From assembly GCF_024509035.1 (NCBI RefSeq), contig NZ_JANINT010000117.1:1-39362 (forward strand): a stretch of DNA of 39,362 nucleotides. The letters are read 5' to 3'. Source of the stretch: Nocardioides sp. (lineage in GTDB: Bacteria; Actinomycetota; Actinomycetes; Propionibacteriales; Nocardioidaceae). The notes beneath the pieces were generated by a model. That model was not told the DNA's origin. It searched no databases and saw only the letters and a program-made list of their open reading frames with translations. Made by a program: the position numbers and the translations under genes. Within the stretch, counting starts at the first letter, position 1. Each line of letters starts with the position of its first letter. Positions 7,404 through 15,713 of the stretch are shown here, piece by piece.

Positions 7404-8207
7404 TCAGGCGGAGGCGCGACCCAGGGGTGGCGCCATTGGTTCGCGATAGTCCTCGTCGAGCCAGTCGTCGAGACAGAGTCCGGTGAGCGCGGCCGTGCGA
7501 CGGATGTCCTCGGCGAAGTGCTCGGTGAGCTGTGCTTGCTCGTCGCGGCGCATGGCCCCAACGTGTGCCGCCATGACCGGCACGATGTACTGCTGGTCTT
7601 TGTGTGCGAGTGGCGCCTCCTCCAAGCTCAGAAACGACTCGAGACGTCTGAGCTCGACAACCGGCTCGGACCAGAGCTGATCGGTCCGAAGGAAGTGGAC
7701 TCGCGTCGGCGAGAAGAGCTCGAATGCTCGCTCGATCTGGTCCGCATAGAAGCCCCGCTCGACGTACGAATAGATGCGATGAACGCCCATCGGGGCCCGG
7801 CGCACTCGTTCGCGCACGGGCACCGAGGTGGCGTCGGCGAAAGACATGGTTTCAAGGTTGCGCGCGATCTCCATCCGCCAGTGCGAATATGCCCGGAGGG
7901 CTGGCTGCCGCAGGGCGATCACGAGTCTCGCAGCTGGGTTGTAGTCGTGGAGGCGCGCGAGGGCCGGCGGCCAGTAGCTGTAGATGGGGGTGGCCTCGCC
8001 TCGAAGTTTGCCGGGCGTATGTCGCGGAAAGTGAGCATGGAGATCCCCATAATCGGGATCGCTCCAGTCGACTGCCTCGTCATCGAAGAAGTGTGGCTCT
8101 TTGATCCACGACATCTCGACCCCAGGATGCCGCTGCAGGTGGTGGGCGAGCGCCGTCGTGCCCGCCTTCTGGGCGCCGACCACGAAGAAGTCGACCAAAC
8201 CGGTCAT
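7404..8207 (-). CDS. Sulfotransferase (PAPS-dependent, heparan-sulfotransferase-like)
   Basis: About 267 aa from the ATG at 8207. The 5'-phosphosulfate-binding loop is VVGAQKAGTTALAHHL near the N-terminus, followed by KEPHFF, and the 3'-phosphate-binding segment is RLVIALRQPALRAYSHW. These are the PAPS-binding motifs of the Sulfotransfer_1 family, closest in style to heparan-sulfate N-sulfotransferase-like bacterial enzymes. It should move sulfate from PAPS onto a sugar or lipid; the acceptor is unknown. It is the last gene of a four-gene minus-strand operon. The start is uncertain: the ORF runs back to GTG 8357, but those 50 residues are not family-like, and neither start has a good ribosome binding site. 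It is the first of three unrelated sulfotransferases in the window. Confidence 0.88.
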   Translation of the reverse strand: MTGLVDFFVVGAQKAGTTALAHHLQRHPGVEMSWIKEPHFFDDEAVDWSDPDYGDLHAHFPRHTPGKLRGEATPIYSYWPPALARLHDYNPAARLVIALRQPALRAYSHWRMEIARNLETMSFADATSVPVRERVRRAPMGVHRIYSYVERGFYADQIERAFELFSPTRVHFLRTDQLWSEPVVELRRLESFLSLEEAPLAHKDQQYIVPVMAAHVGAMRRDEQAQLTEHFAEDIRRTAALTGLCLDDWLDEDYREPMAPPLGRASA

Positions 8208-8381
8208 CGGCTGAGTCGCGGGGACCTCGGAGGTCTGAGCACGGACACAACCTACATTGCGGACGGCGTTGGTCCGTGATTTCTCGGCCACGTCGCTGAC
8301 GTCGTCGGTCTCTGTCGGTCGTTGCTGCCCGGCCGTCACCCCCCGCTCGGTGGACACGTCACCGTGCGCGACCCTGCGGCT

Positions 8382-9059
8382 TCAGCGTCGACGCAGCCAC
8401 CCGTTCGGGTTGTACGTCGCGTTGTGGCCATAGCGGTCGCACAGGTCGGTGTCGATCTCGTAATCAACTCCGTGCCGGTCGAGGAAGTCGGCCACGCCGC
8501 GGTTGGGGCCGTGGTCATACCGGCGATACTGTTCGCCGCTCAGCCGGGACACGACGCCGTCCTCGACGACGATGTAGTCGCCGGTGCGGAGGTGATCGTG
8601 GAAGTAGTTGAGGACGGCCGTGGTCTCCCGGTATTGGTGGCTGCTGTCCTCGACGACCAGGAACGGGCGCGGGCACCGGGCCAGTAGGTCCTTGGTCAGG
8701 ACCTTGTCCAAGCTGTTCGCGTCGCCGTGCAGGAAGTCGATGCGCGCGTCGTCGAAGTCGACGAGGTGCTCGATGTCGACCGAGACGACCCTGCCGTCTC
8801 GGTTGCCATGAGCCGTCAGCATGTCTGCGAACCAGAGCGCACTGCCACCGAACTTCGTACCGATCTCGATCACGGTGCCGGTGCGCTGGCGTGACAGCAG
8901 TTGCAGATAGAGAGCGATGTCGAAGGGGCTCTTGAAGAACGGCACCCCGCGATACACCGTGCGCATGGTGCCCTGCTGCATGCGGTCGAACACCGCGTCG
9001 GGCACCGAAGATGTCCAGGCGCGGCCACGCACTGGTGGCGGTCCAGGCGTCTGGGTCAT
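8382..9059 (-). CDS. CmcI-like (cephalosporin hydroxylase family) SAM-dependent protein
   Basis: Protein of 225 aa. The Rossmann start is VIEIGTKFGGSALWFADM, followed by VVSVDIEH, FLHGDA and FLVVEDSSHQYRET, matching CmcI/cephalosporin hydroxylase family proteins, which are class I methyltransferase folds often found in glycan clusters and thought to methylate sugars. The N-terminal YRGVPFFKSPFDIALYLQLL is the usual pre-Rossmann segment. ATG 9059 overlaps the TGA of the upstream GT2 gene as ATGA, so translation is coupled and the ORF-track start at 9110 is not needed. The name CmcI refers to the fold; hydroxylase activity should not be assumed. Probable role: O-methylation of a glycan residue. 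Confidence 0.85.
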   Translation of the reverse strand: MTQTPGPPPVRGRAWTSSVPDAVFDRMQQGTMRTVYRGVPFFKSPFDIALYLQLLSRQRTGTVIEIGTKFGGSALWFADMLTAHGNRDGRVVSVDIEHLVDFDDARIDFLHGDANSLDKVLTKDLLARCPRPFLVVEDSSHQYRETTAVLNYFHDHLRTGDYIVVEDGVVSRLSGEQYRRYDHGPNRGVADFLDRHGVDYEIDTDLCDRYGHNATYNPNGWLRRR

Positions 9060-9961
9060 CGGCCGTCCTCGACCTGGATCAAGCCTGCGGACTGCAGGAC
9101 GCTGGGCCAAGCGGACTCGGGGAATCGGCCGAAGAGCAGCGGACGGCGCTTCGGAGGTAGGAAGTCATGCCCACGGATTGCAACGTACTCGTCGTGGAAC
9201 TCCTGCCAGGGGTGCACCAGCGCGTTCGTCGCTACCCCGCCGTGGAACTGATGAAAGGTGCCCTCGCCCAAGAGCATGATCACCTCGACGCTCTCGTCGC
9301 CGCAGAGCCGCTCCCAGATGTCGAGATTTGCTAGGCCACCTCCGGGGGCCCTGAACGTCGGGTCAAGACCGCCGATCTCGTGCCAGTGGTCTCTCTTCAA
9401 GAACAACGCGTTCGTCTCCTGGGGAACCTGGAACCAACCTCCCGCCGAAGACGCGGCGAAGACAGATATCCGGAATAGTTCGTAACCGTCGTTTCGCCAG
9501 GCGACCGTGTTCAGCAACTCATCTTCCGTTCGCTGGTCATACCCCGCGTGCACCGACGTTGACTGGACGTCTGGCCCCAGGTGAAAGGCGAGGGTTCCCA
9601 CCGCCGGACGCGGGTGGAGATCGGCAGCTTCGAGCGCGCTGGCGATCAGTCGCGGCGAAGCCATGCGGGCGCCGTCGATGAAGACGCCGATGAGGTCGCC
9701 CCGTGCCAGCTTCAATCCGCGGTTCACGGCGGCTACGGGAGAGGGGGCGGCATCCGTCATCCTGTGGATCGTGAGACGCGGGAACATGTCCGCGAGAGCG
9801 TTAAGGTAGGTGTCGTCCGGCGAGCCATTGTCGACGACGACGACCTCGTAGTCGTCTGGGTCGATGTCACGTTGATTGGCAGGCGAGAGTGTGTGGAGGG
9901 TCCTCGGCAGTTCCCGGGCCATGTCGTAACTGACGACAACAACGGACGCTCTGACGGTCAT
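9056..9961 (-). CDS. Glycosyltransferase family 2
   Basis: Protein of 301 aa. It starts with the GT-A opening RASVVVVSYDMARELPRTL, then YEVVVVDNGSPDD, AAVNRGLKLARGDLIGVFIDGA (the DXD position reads IDGA, with only the first Asp kept) and an acceptor-side segment with GGLDPTFRAPGGG, followed by LDIWERL. It should add one sugar to a growing cell-surface glycan in the cytoplasm. ATG 9961 overlaps the upstream methyltransferase stop (ATGA), and its own TGA overlaps the CmcI-like ATG, so three genes are translationally coupled. The weak DXD is an oddity but is seen in other GT2 enzymes. Confidence 0.88.
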   Translation of the reverse strand: MTVRASVVVVSYDMARELPRTLHTLSPANQRDIDPDDYEVVVVDNGSPDDTYLNALADMFPRLTIHRMTDAAPSPVAAVNRGLKLARGDLIGVFIDGARMASPRLIASALEAADLHPRPAVGTLAFHLGPDVQSTSVHAGYDQRTEDELLNTVAWRNDGYELFRISVFAASSAGGWFQVPQETNALFLKRDHWHEIGGLDPTFRAPGGGLANLDIWERLCGDESVEVIMLLGEGTFHQFHGGVATNALVHPWQEFHDEYVAIRGHDFLPPKRRPLLFGRFPESAWPSVLQSAGLIQVEDGR

Positions 9962-11298
9962 TCCGGCCGCGCCTCGACCGCTTCGCGAAGTACTCGTTGG
10001 GCAGCCGGCGCGGGGAGCCCGGCATCCCGCACGTGTCGGAGCGCCTGCAGGAGATCCTCGACCTGGGGAGCATCAGGGGAGATGGCGGAGGACCGAGTAA
10101 TCACATGGGCCGGGGGCTCGTGATGGCCGGACCATTGTCGAACGAGTGGGTTGTACTGGTCCCAAAGCGCGCGGTTGTCCGGGTCTAAGCCAGCGATCAG
10201 GAGGAGACCCGTCGGCGCCGTATCCAGCATGACGAGGATGAGATCGGGTCGGGCGGCGCGCAGCATCTCTGTGAACTTCCAGATGTCACCGGTCCACACG
10301 CGAGTACGTCGATCCCGCTCCGCCTGAGCCGGATGACACGGGAGCACATCATCAACGACCACCAGAGTCGCGGGATGGGCGCGACGCTCGATGTTCATGA
10401 AGTCGCGCAAGGCGTACTCGAAGAGGTGCATGCCATCGATGAAGGCAAGGTCCAGCCGCTCGGTGAACGTCTCGTGCCCGGCCTCGGCAAAGAAGCCGTC
10501 GCTGGTCGTCTCGACGATCGTTGTCGAGTCGGGGAGGCCTACCTGCACTTCCGGGGAGGGGTCCACGCCCACCGCCGGCCCGTTTGCGAGTGCGAGGCTT
10601 CGCCCATGGCGGACCCCGATCTCAAGATAGAGCGCGGGCTCCAGAGCCTGGTGCATGTGAGCGAGGGTGTCGAGATAGCGCATCGCGCCGCTGATCGACT
10701 CTTCCTCCTCAGTCCCGGTGGGCGAGGCCGCGAGATCGTAGCTCGACTGCGGTGCGGGGATCATGGCCGGTTCGGGGTTGAACCACAGAGGCTGCCAGGC
10801 AAACACGCCGACTAGGTCGCGCCACGGGCCGCGCTCGTCGTGGTCTAAATGGAGCAGTTGGCAACCCGCGTACTTGGCGAGCGCTCGGTAGCCGTCAGGG
10901 TAGTAGCGGTAGCAGTCGACGGGGTATTGATGAATCGGACCGGCCGAAGGGGCGATCAAGATGAGGAGTCCGTTCCTCTTCAGCACCCGCATCATCTCGA
11001 CGAATGCCTGCCAGAAGAACTCGCAGTGCTCGAGCATCTGTCCAGACAGGACGATGTCCACGGAGTGATCGTCATACGGCAGCACATAGGGGTCGTCCAG
11101 TACGACGTCGACACCCTCGGCGTCCTCAAGGTCGACGGTCTGGTATCGGTAACGAGGGTCCTCGAACAAAGGTCGGTAGCCACCGTTGACATCCGCGCCG
11201 CCGATGTCAGCCACCAAGATGTGGTCGAGTCCGCGCATCGCTGGGGTGACGAACCTGCTTTGGCAGAGGGCCATGTTCTCGAACGACGAAGCATGCAT
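9958..11298 (-). CDS. Bifunctional protein: two class I methyltransferase domains
   Basis: Protein of 446 aa. Residues 1-165 are a Methyltransf_11-like domain: VADIGGADVNGGYRPLF, VDVVLDDPYVLPYDDHSVDIV and SGQMLEHCEFFWQAFVEM. Residues 210-370 are a second Rossmann domain of Methyltransf_24/CmcI style: YLEIGVRHGRSLALANGP, RLDLAFIDGMHLFEYALRDF and LVVVDDVLPCHP. The pair probably methylates two positions or two sugars of the same glycan. It is the first intact gene of the operon 11298-7404. ATG 11298 has no clear ribosome binding site, and coding-like sequence continues upstream in other frames (see entry 11299-11541), so the true N-terminus may be longer or the gene 5' end broken. Confidence 0.85.
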   Translation of the reverse strand: MHASSFENMALCQSRFVTPAMRGLDHILVADIGGADVNGGYRPLFEDPRYRYQTVDLEDAEGVDVVLDDPYVLPYDDHSVDIVLSGQMLEHCEFFWQAFVEMMRVLKRNGLLILIAPSAGPIHQYPVDCYRYYPDGYRALAKYAGCQLLHLDHDERGPWRDLVGVFAWQPLWFNPEPAMIPAPQSSYDLAASPTGTEEEESISGAMRYLDTLAHMHQALEPALYLEIGVRHGRSLALANGPAVGVDPSPEVQVGLPDSTTIVETTSDGFFAEAGHETFTERLDLAFIDGMHLFEYALRDFMNIERRAHPATLVVVDDVLPCHPAQAERDRRTRVWTGDIWKFTEMLRAARPDLILVMLDTAPTGLLLIAGLDPDNRALWDQYNPLVRQWSGHHEPPAHVITRSSAISPDAPQVEDLLQALRHVRDAGLPAPAAQRVLREAVEARPE

Positions 11299-11541
11299 CT
11301 TGTGCTCACAATCTCGCGGTAGGCGTGAACGGTTGGCAGTTTCGGGTCGAGTGCCTTCACTCCGTCGCAGGGACTGGGGTCCTCGGTGTAGTCGAGTCCG
11401 GGGATCAACTTATCGGCATCACTAGCCCCACGCGACCTGGATCACGCGCCGTCTCCACATCGAAGGCGCTCCTGGCCCCCGGCGTGTCCGAAGACTGGTC
11501 TGTCCTGGTTCTGCGGAGTCGAGATTGCTGGATTCTCATGC
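11299..11541 (-). pseudogene. Out-of-frame coding-like sequence upstream of the bifunctional methyltransferase
   Basis: On the minus strand two open stretches lead into the methyltransferase. Frame A runs from ATG 11539 to TGA 11405 (44 aa, ending VETARDPGRVGLVMPIS). Frame B then reads LIPGLDYTEDPSPCDGVKAL, DPKLPTVHAYREIVSTR, reaching the methyltransferase ATG where its own frame continues as KMHASSFENM. The pieces abut end to end, each in a frame shifted by the same amount, which suggests a longer N-terminus broken by two small indels, either by mutation or by sequencing error. No family is recognised for these residues. Confidence 0.4.
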
Positions 11542-11741
11542 CACAGTGATTTGGTGTTGACGGATTCGAACCTTGCCGCTGCGAGGCATCCGAGTTGGCT
11601 GCCTATGGCGCGACTATCAACAAGCCGCAGCCCACATAGAGGCGGCGGAGATCGTGGGGCGCTTCCGACACCACGAACGACCAGGATTAACTAAGTCCCC
11701 CGCGCCGAACACCTTGCCAGGAACTTCCACTTCCGGTTGAA
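11299..11741. other. 443-bp gap between the methyltransferase and Stf0 genes
   Basis: No intact gene. The right-hand 200 bp (11542-11741) hold no ORF that looks coding, no clear promoter and no terminator; the left part holds the broken frames listed separately. A GGTTCGAATCC string (minus strand, 11562-11572) resembles a tRNA T-arm but does not fold into a tRNA. Confidence 0.5.
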
Positions 11742-12587
11742 CTACCTGGTGCCGTGAGGGGCGGTGCCGGCGAACCAGTCGCGCAGAGATACGGCGTCGA
11801 CGCCGAACCGGCTACGCTCGATTGCGTCCACGATCCGGCGATAGTCCTCGCGGAATCGGTCGAGCTCGAGGTCCCTGTCGTCGCTGTACTTGATCGCTGT
11901 GGACGTCGGCTCAGTGCCGCGATCGACTGCCGCGATCCGCTCCTCGGACTCACCGAGGTCGCGCAAGATCGTCCACACCGTCCCCCACGGATCCGCGACC
12001 AGATCCTCGTAGGCGATGAACCGAGGCGTATGTCCATAGTAGGCGCAGAACGACGAGGCGTACTCCTCCATCCGCCGGATCCTCACGACCTGGGCGGCAA
12101 CCTCGAGTGTGGTGGGGAGGCCCTCGCGCGGGGTCAGGGCCTTGAGTTCGGACGTGTGCCAGATGCCCGTCTTCATCGCGTGCGCGAACGAGTACGCCTG
12201 AGCAACGATGTCGCGACGGTACAGGAAGAACGTCGGCGTCAAATCGGGCGGGAAGACATCTTCCCAGTCGATCAGCGGCAACATGTCTCGAAGGCGATCC
12301 GGGTCAACCTGTAACCCGAACCGATGTCCGGCGTTGTTCTTGGTGAGCACAGTCGCGAAGTAGCCGCCCAGTGTCTCCGTCTCGAGGTGGCGGGAGTGCA
12401 ACGCCACCCCGTAGTTCAGCCACTCGCGAGGGTTACCAGCGAGGCCCGTCTCGGCCAACATCTCGCTCAGCCAGGTCGACCCGCACCGGCCCATGATGAA
12501 CATGACATAGGGCCGCACAGAGCCCCAGTGCGTGCGCTCGATGCGACCCTCGCCCGCCACCCCTACCAGTTGCTGCGCGTGATTCAC
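11742..12587 (-). CDS. Stf0-type sulfotransferase
   Basis: Protein of 281 aa. The PAPS 5'-loop is MGRCGSTWLSEML, preceded by RPYVMFI. Further Stf0 hallmarks are FGLQVDPDRL, the segment PTFFLYRRDIVAQAYSF with AHAMKTGIWH, and the C-terminal YEDLVADP. In mycobacteria Stf0 sulfates trehalose at O-2 for sulfolipid synthesis; this gene belongs to that family but its acceptor may differ. The GTG start has a TATGCT -10 box 6 nt upstream and no Shine-Dalgarno, so it is probably leaderless and its own transcription unit. It is flanked by two long non-coding gaps (443 and 611 bp), unlike the compact operons around it. Confidence 0.88.
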   Translation of the reverse strand: MNHAQQLVGVAGEGRIERTHWGSVRPYVMFIMGRCGSTWLSEMLAETGLAGNPREWLNYGVALHSRHLETETLGGYFATVLTKNNAGHRFGLQVDPDRLRDMLPLIDWEDVFPPDLTPTFFLYRRDIVAQAYSFAHAMKTGIWHTSELKALTPREGLPTTLEVAAQVVRIRRMEEYASSFCAYYGHTPRFIAYEDLVADPWGTVWTILRDLGESEERIAAVDRGTEPTSTAIKYSDDRDLELDRFREDYRRIVDAIERSRFGVDAVSLRDWFAGTAPHGTR

Positions 12588-12593
12588 CCCAGC

Positions 12594-12599
12594 AGCATA
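12594..12599 (-). promoter_or_regulatory. -10 box (TATGCT) of a leaderless promoter for the Stf0 gene
   Basis: On the minus strand TATGCT is followed by GCTGGG and the GTG start, 6 nt spacing. The same hexamer and nearly the same spacer precede the divergent GT61 gene. Confidence 0.6.
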
Positions 12600-12860
12600 G
12601 GGCTAGAGGTAGATGTGGCGGACCTCATCGCGAGGCATCATCTTGAGTTCGTCGGGCGGGGAACAATGGGTCTTGTCACGCTGGAGTCAGCGCGCACGAC
12701 GTCAACGGCATTGCGAGCGACGGGGCGTTGATGACGTTGCAGCCGGCCTGCAGGTCTCGTATGCCCTGACGTGCGGGTGGACACCACCCTCGCAGGTTCC
12801 CGTGCGGCGAGCATCATCACGAGCACCAGCTTCGCTGTTGGCGCAGCACCTGCGCGCGCC

Positions 12861-12880
12861 GTTCGATTGACAAATCGAAC
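12861..12880. promoter_or_regulatory. Perfect 8+8 inverted repeat, candidate operator
   Basis: GTTCGATTGACAAATCGAAC has two perfect 8-bp arms (GTTCGATT/AATCGAAC) around GACA. It lies between the divergent Stf0 and GT61 promoters in a locally AT-rich patch, which suits a dimeric regulator site. It contains TTGACA, but no -10 follows at the right distance. A short cruciform or RNA hairpin is the alternative. Confidence 0.45.
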
Positions 12881-13186
12881 ACTCTTAACTCGAAGATCCT
12901 AGGCACGCCTACCGACGTCTCTGGGTTGACGGTCAGCAGTGCCCCGACGGGCTGTCGGTGGGTGCGCAACGACAACCGCCCACCGTCTCAGGCATAATCA
13001 ACGTGATTTTATTGCAGTCGCCCTGACATGGCTAGGCCGGCATCTCATTCCGTGTGGCTTCGGATCTCCCGAGGACCAACAACGACCGCGCAGAGATGCG
13101 GCATCCGGACGCGTTTACCGCCAGTGCAGCGCTGTATTTGTGTACAACGAGGACGTGCGCTAGGCCCACGGCCACTGCCCCCATCC

Positions 13187-13192
13187 TATGCT
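13187..13192 (+). promoter_or_regulatory. -10 box (TATGCT) of a leaderless promoter for the GT61 gene
   Basis: TATGCT, 6 nt (GATGGG), then GTG at 13199. No Shine-Dalgarno at a useful distance apart from the G-run next to the start. It almost repeats the Stf0 promoter. Confidence 0.6.
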
Positions 13193-13198
13193 GATGGG

Positions 13199-14053
13199 GT
13201 GCCGATCATCGTCTCCGCGACTCTGACCGCGCCGAACTACGACAACGAGACATCGCGGCTAACGGGCGCGGTCTATGACGAAGACGGCACCCTGGTGGCC
13301 ACATGCCTGCGCGACTCGCGGCTGGCTTGGAAGCACGACGATCCGGAGACCCTGCCCTCGCCTCCAACCAATGCCGAGCGGCTGCGGGAGGCGCGCTACC
13401 TCGGCCGGTACATCGGCCACTTCGGACACTTTCTCATCGAGACGCTGCCCGCGCTCGCGCGCGCAGGCTTCGATGACCTTCCTCTACTGTTTCATCCGTG
13501 GGGCGTGCCGGATGCGCCGGGGGCGGGCTATCGGGCGTTTCTCCTAAACGCCCTCGGCATCGACGAGGCGCGGATCGGGTTTGTACGACGTGTCACGGTC
13601 GTTGACAAGCTCCACGTTCCCGACTCACTTCCGAACGTGATCCTCGGCGACGTAGACAGGGCGACTCTCGACGCCTACGCCTTCATCCGGCAGGCCGCTC
13701 TCCGAGTGACTCAGGCGACGCCCCACGGCGGCGCCATCTATCTCTCGCGCCGGGCCTTCGACGGCAGGCGGGAAGTCAAGGGCGAAGACACGGTAGAGGA
13801 TGCTTTCCGCCGCGACGGCTACACCGTCATCCACCCGCAACAGCTACCCATCCACGAGCAGATCGGCCTGGTCGCCCGAGCGGAAGCGGTAGCCGGATTC
13901 GAAGGAAGCGCACTACACCTGTGCGGCTTCATGCGCCCCGGGAGTCGGGTTACTGTGGTCACGCAAGACAGGCCCGTCCCGCTCGCGATCTTGGCCGTGA
14001 ATGACGCCCTGGGGCACGTCACGACAGTCATCCCGTCCACCGGCGTCGGCTAA
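13199..14053 (+). CDS. Glycosyltransferase family 61 (DUF563)
   Basis: Protein of 284 aa from GTG 13199. The core motif YLGRYIGHFGHFLIETLPAL is the DUF563/GT61 signature; the central part continues with FLLNALGIDEARIGFVRR, and the C-terminal part has GGAIYLSRRA (the family's IYIRR-like strand), VIHPQQLPIHEQIGLVARA and EAVAGFEGSALHLCGFM, as expected for GT61. Bacterial GT61 enzymes transfer sugars in capsule and LPS clusters; donor and acceptor here are unknown. The ORF-track start (13028) adds 57 residues of unlike composition and is rejected because of the -10 box 6 nt before GTG 13199. It is a single-gene unit; its stop is followed at once by gene debris on the other strand. Confidence 0.85.
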   Translation: MPIIVSATLTAPNYDNETSRLTGAVYDEDGTLVATCLRDSRLAWKHDDPETLPSPPTNAERLREARYLGRYIGHFGHFLIETLPALARAGFDDLPLLFHPWGVPDAPGAGYRAFLLNALGIDEARIGFVRRVTVVDKLHVPDSLPNVILGDVDRATLDAYAFIRQAALRVTQATPHGGAIYLSRRAFDGRREVKGEDTVEDAFRRDGYTVIHPQQLPIHEQIGLVARAEAVAGFEGSALHLCGFMRPGSRVTVVTQDRPVPLAILAVNDALGHVTTVIPSTGVG

Positions 14054-14054
14054 A

Positions 14055-14171
14055 CTACGCGCCCGGGATGGCCGGGGCGGGGGTGTTCTCGAGCCAGAAG
14101 CGATGCACTCGCTCGAGCCGTTCCAGGTCGACGGCGTACGACGGTCCCTCGCCTCGGCCGGACTCGAGGAG
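14055..14171 (-). pseudogene. Orphan C-terminal coding fragment (38 codons)
   Basis: On the minus strand a 38-codon stretch with strong G/C third positions reads LLESGRGEGPSYAVDLERLE, then RVHRFWLENTPAPAIPGA and a TAG stop. It has no start codon: an in-frame TGA precedes it. It looks like the tail of a gene whose body was lost. It lies directly between the GT61 stop and the promoter of the low-GC fusion gene. The parent family is not recognised. Confidence 0.4.
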
Positions 14172-14243
14172 TCAGTGCTGCAGCGACCATCGTTTGGGCT
14201 ATCAGGGCAGCATCCCTCGATGCGCCATCTCGCTGGGGCGCGA

Positions 14244-14249
14244 TAGCAT
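14244..14249 (+). promoter_or_regulatory. -10 box (TAGCAT) of a leaderless promoter for the acetyltransferase-methyltransferase gene
   Basis: TAGCAT, 6 nt (GCCGCT), then GTG at 14256. No Shine-Dalgarno upstream. Confidence 0.55.
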
Positions 14250-14255
14250 GCCGCT

Positions 14256-15713
14256 GTGGCCGTAGACGATTGGCATACAGACATATCCGCAGAGGGCGTT
14301 AACGCCTTCGCAGAGGCACAGATGGGCTCGCGGCTCGTTTCTACTAAGGACGCGATACAACCACGATTGCCCGACTGCATCACCTTCCTTTGTGGCACCT
14401 TCAGTTATGGCGTGCCTCACGTCTGGGCTGAAGTTCAAGACCTCCCGCGGAGGTTTGAGATCGGCGAATTCTGCAGTATCGGCCCAGAGGTACAGATATT
14501 CGTCGGTCGTCATGGGCGGCATGAGACGAAGGCGCTGTCGACCTATCCGATGGGAATGTTGGCTACGCCGGAGTGGCGTCCGGCGGTAGCCTCACCCAAG
14601 GAGGCGCAAGAAAATCTTGATGTTACGATCGGCTCGGATGTGTGGATCGGATCTCGCGTCACAATCCTTGCCGGAGTCACGGTCGGGCATGGGGCGGTGA
14701 TTGGAGCGGGGTCAATTGTCACCCGGGACGTGGAACCATTCGCTATCGTTGTCGGGGCGCCGGCGCGAGTTGTGAGATACCGCTTCGAAAGCGAAATCGT
14801 TCGATCGGCCCTGCTACGATCTCGTTGGTGGTTGTTGAAGCCGGCTCAACTCTGGCCAATCTATCCGCGCACGGCGGATGACGATGCATTGATCGCATTC
14901 GCGACCGCCGCACAGCAGCGTGTAGAGGAAGAGTTTGACGACGTACCGAGGGTGAGTCGCTCTGTCGCGAGCCTGGCCGCGTGGAATTACCCGAGTTTGA
15001 GCGAGTACGCCGACGCCCTTCTGAAGGGCGTCCTCGATGCTCCCTGTCTGCCGCCCGAGCAAGTGCAGCTGCAATACACCGGTGCCGCTGGGCAGCAACT
15101 CATGGAGCGCAGCGTGCATTTCGTAACCTATCTCAGTCAGCAGATCCCCGAACTGAGCACTGCTTCCTGGCGCGGCTTGGACTTTGGTGTCGGTTGGGGC
15201 AGGTTGGCGATGTTAATGCGGCATTTCGGAGCCGCCGAGCGGCTTGATGTCGCCGATGCCTGGCCGGCATCTCTCGAGCTTCTCAATATTACCAAGCTCG
15301 ACAATCGCCGGATACTTGTCCCTGACGTAATCGACTCGGTTTCTAACCCTTTGCAATCTGGGCACTACGACTTTATCTACTCATTCTCGCTGTTTACCCA
15401 TCTTTCTCGCGTCGCTTACCTCAAAACGGTTGATGCCCTGATTGATTCACTTGCCCAGGGTGGCAAGTTGGTCATCACTGTGAGGCCGGAGAGTTTCGTC
15501 GAGTACTTCGCATCCCGCAATCCGGAGCTTGAGGTGCCCTCGTGGAACGGCGAAGAATGGTTCGTTCCCACTTACTCTGATACCTACGGCGAATCGGTGC
15601 TGTCTTTGGACATTCTCATTCGAGCGATTGATGGGCGAGCGAAAGTCGTGGATGTTAGCCGAACCGATCTTGATCCATTCCAGATCTATGTAACTATCCG
15701 GCGGAACTCATGA
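14256..15713 (+). CDS. Fusion: hexapeptide-repeat acetyltransferase + SAM methyltransferase
   Basis: Protein of 485 aa. Residues 60-195 form a left-handed beta-helix acetyltransferase of the CatB/xenobiotic acetyltransferase type: [20 protein letters not shown], the hexapeptide run [37 protein letters not shown], and the closing [15 protein letters not shown]. Residues 255-485 are a class I methyltransferase: [40 protein letters not shown] and [12 protein letters not shown]. The second half is a paralogue of the stand-alone methyltransferase at 16067. Each half could modify the same sugar (O-acetyl and O-methyl). Codon use is clearly more AT-rich than in neighbours, a sign of recent transfer. 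The GTG start follows a leaderless -10 box. Ends at a hairpin that overlaps the stop codon. Confidence 0.88.
   Translation: MAVDDWHTDISAEGVNAFAEAQMGSRLVSTKDAIQPRLPDCITFLCGTFSYGVPHVWAEVQDLPRRFEIGEFCSIGPEVQIFVGRHGRHETKALSTYPMGMLATPEWRPAVASPKEAQENLDVTIGSDVWIGSRVTILAGVTVGHGAVIGAGSIVTRDVEPFAIVVGAPARVVRYRFESEIVRSALLRSRWWLLKPAQLWPIYPRTADDDALIAFATAAQQRVEEEFDDVPRVSRSVASLAAWNYPSLSEYADALLKGVLDAPCLPPEQVQLQYTGAAGQQLMERSVHFVTYLSQQIPELSTASWRGLDFGVGWGRLAMLMRHFGAAERLDVADAWPASLELLNITKLDNRRILVPDVIDSVSNPLQSGHYDFIYSFSLFTHLSRVAYLKTVDALIDSLAQGGKLVITVRPESFVEYFASRNPELEVPSWNGEEWFVPTYSDTYGESVLSLDILIRAIDGRAKVVDVSRTDLDPFQIYVTIRRNS

Larger units (their letters stand above)
12588..13198. other. 611-bp gap between divergent Stf0 and GT61 genes
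   Basis: No ORF here looks coding on either strand; the ORF-track entries are short and lack the local codon bias. The gap holds a leaderless-type -10 box at each end and a perfect 20-bp palindrome near its middle (listed separately). GC content dips around 12860-12900 and 12990-13015. Confidence 0.55.

Noticed and set aside
11562-11572. GGTTCGAATCC on the minus strand, a tRNA T-arm-like string, followed by CAACACCA
   Set aside because: The distance from T-loop to CCA is 4 nt too short, the T-stem does not pair, and no D-arm or anticodon arm can be found upstream. At most a degraded remnant or chance.
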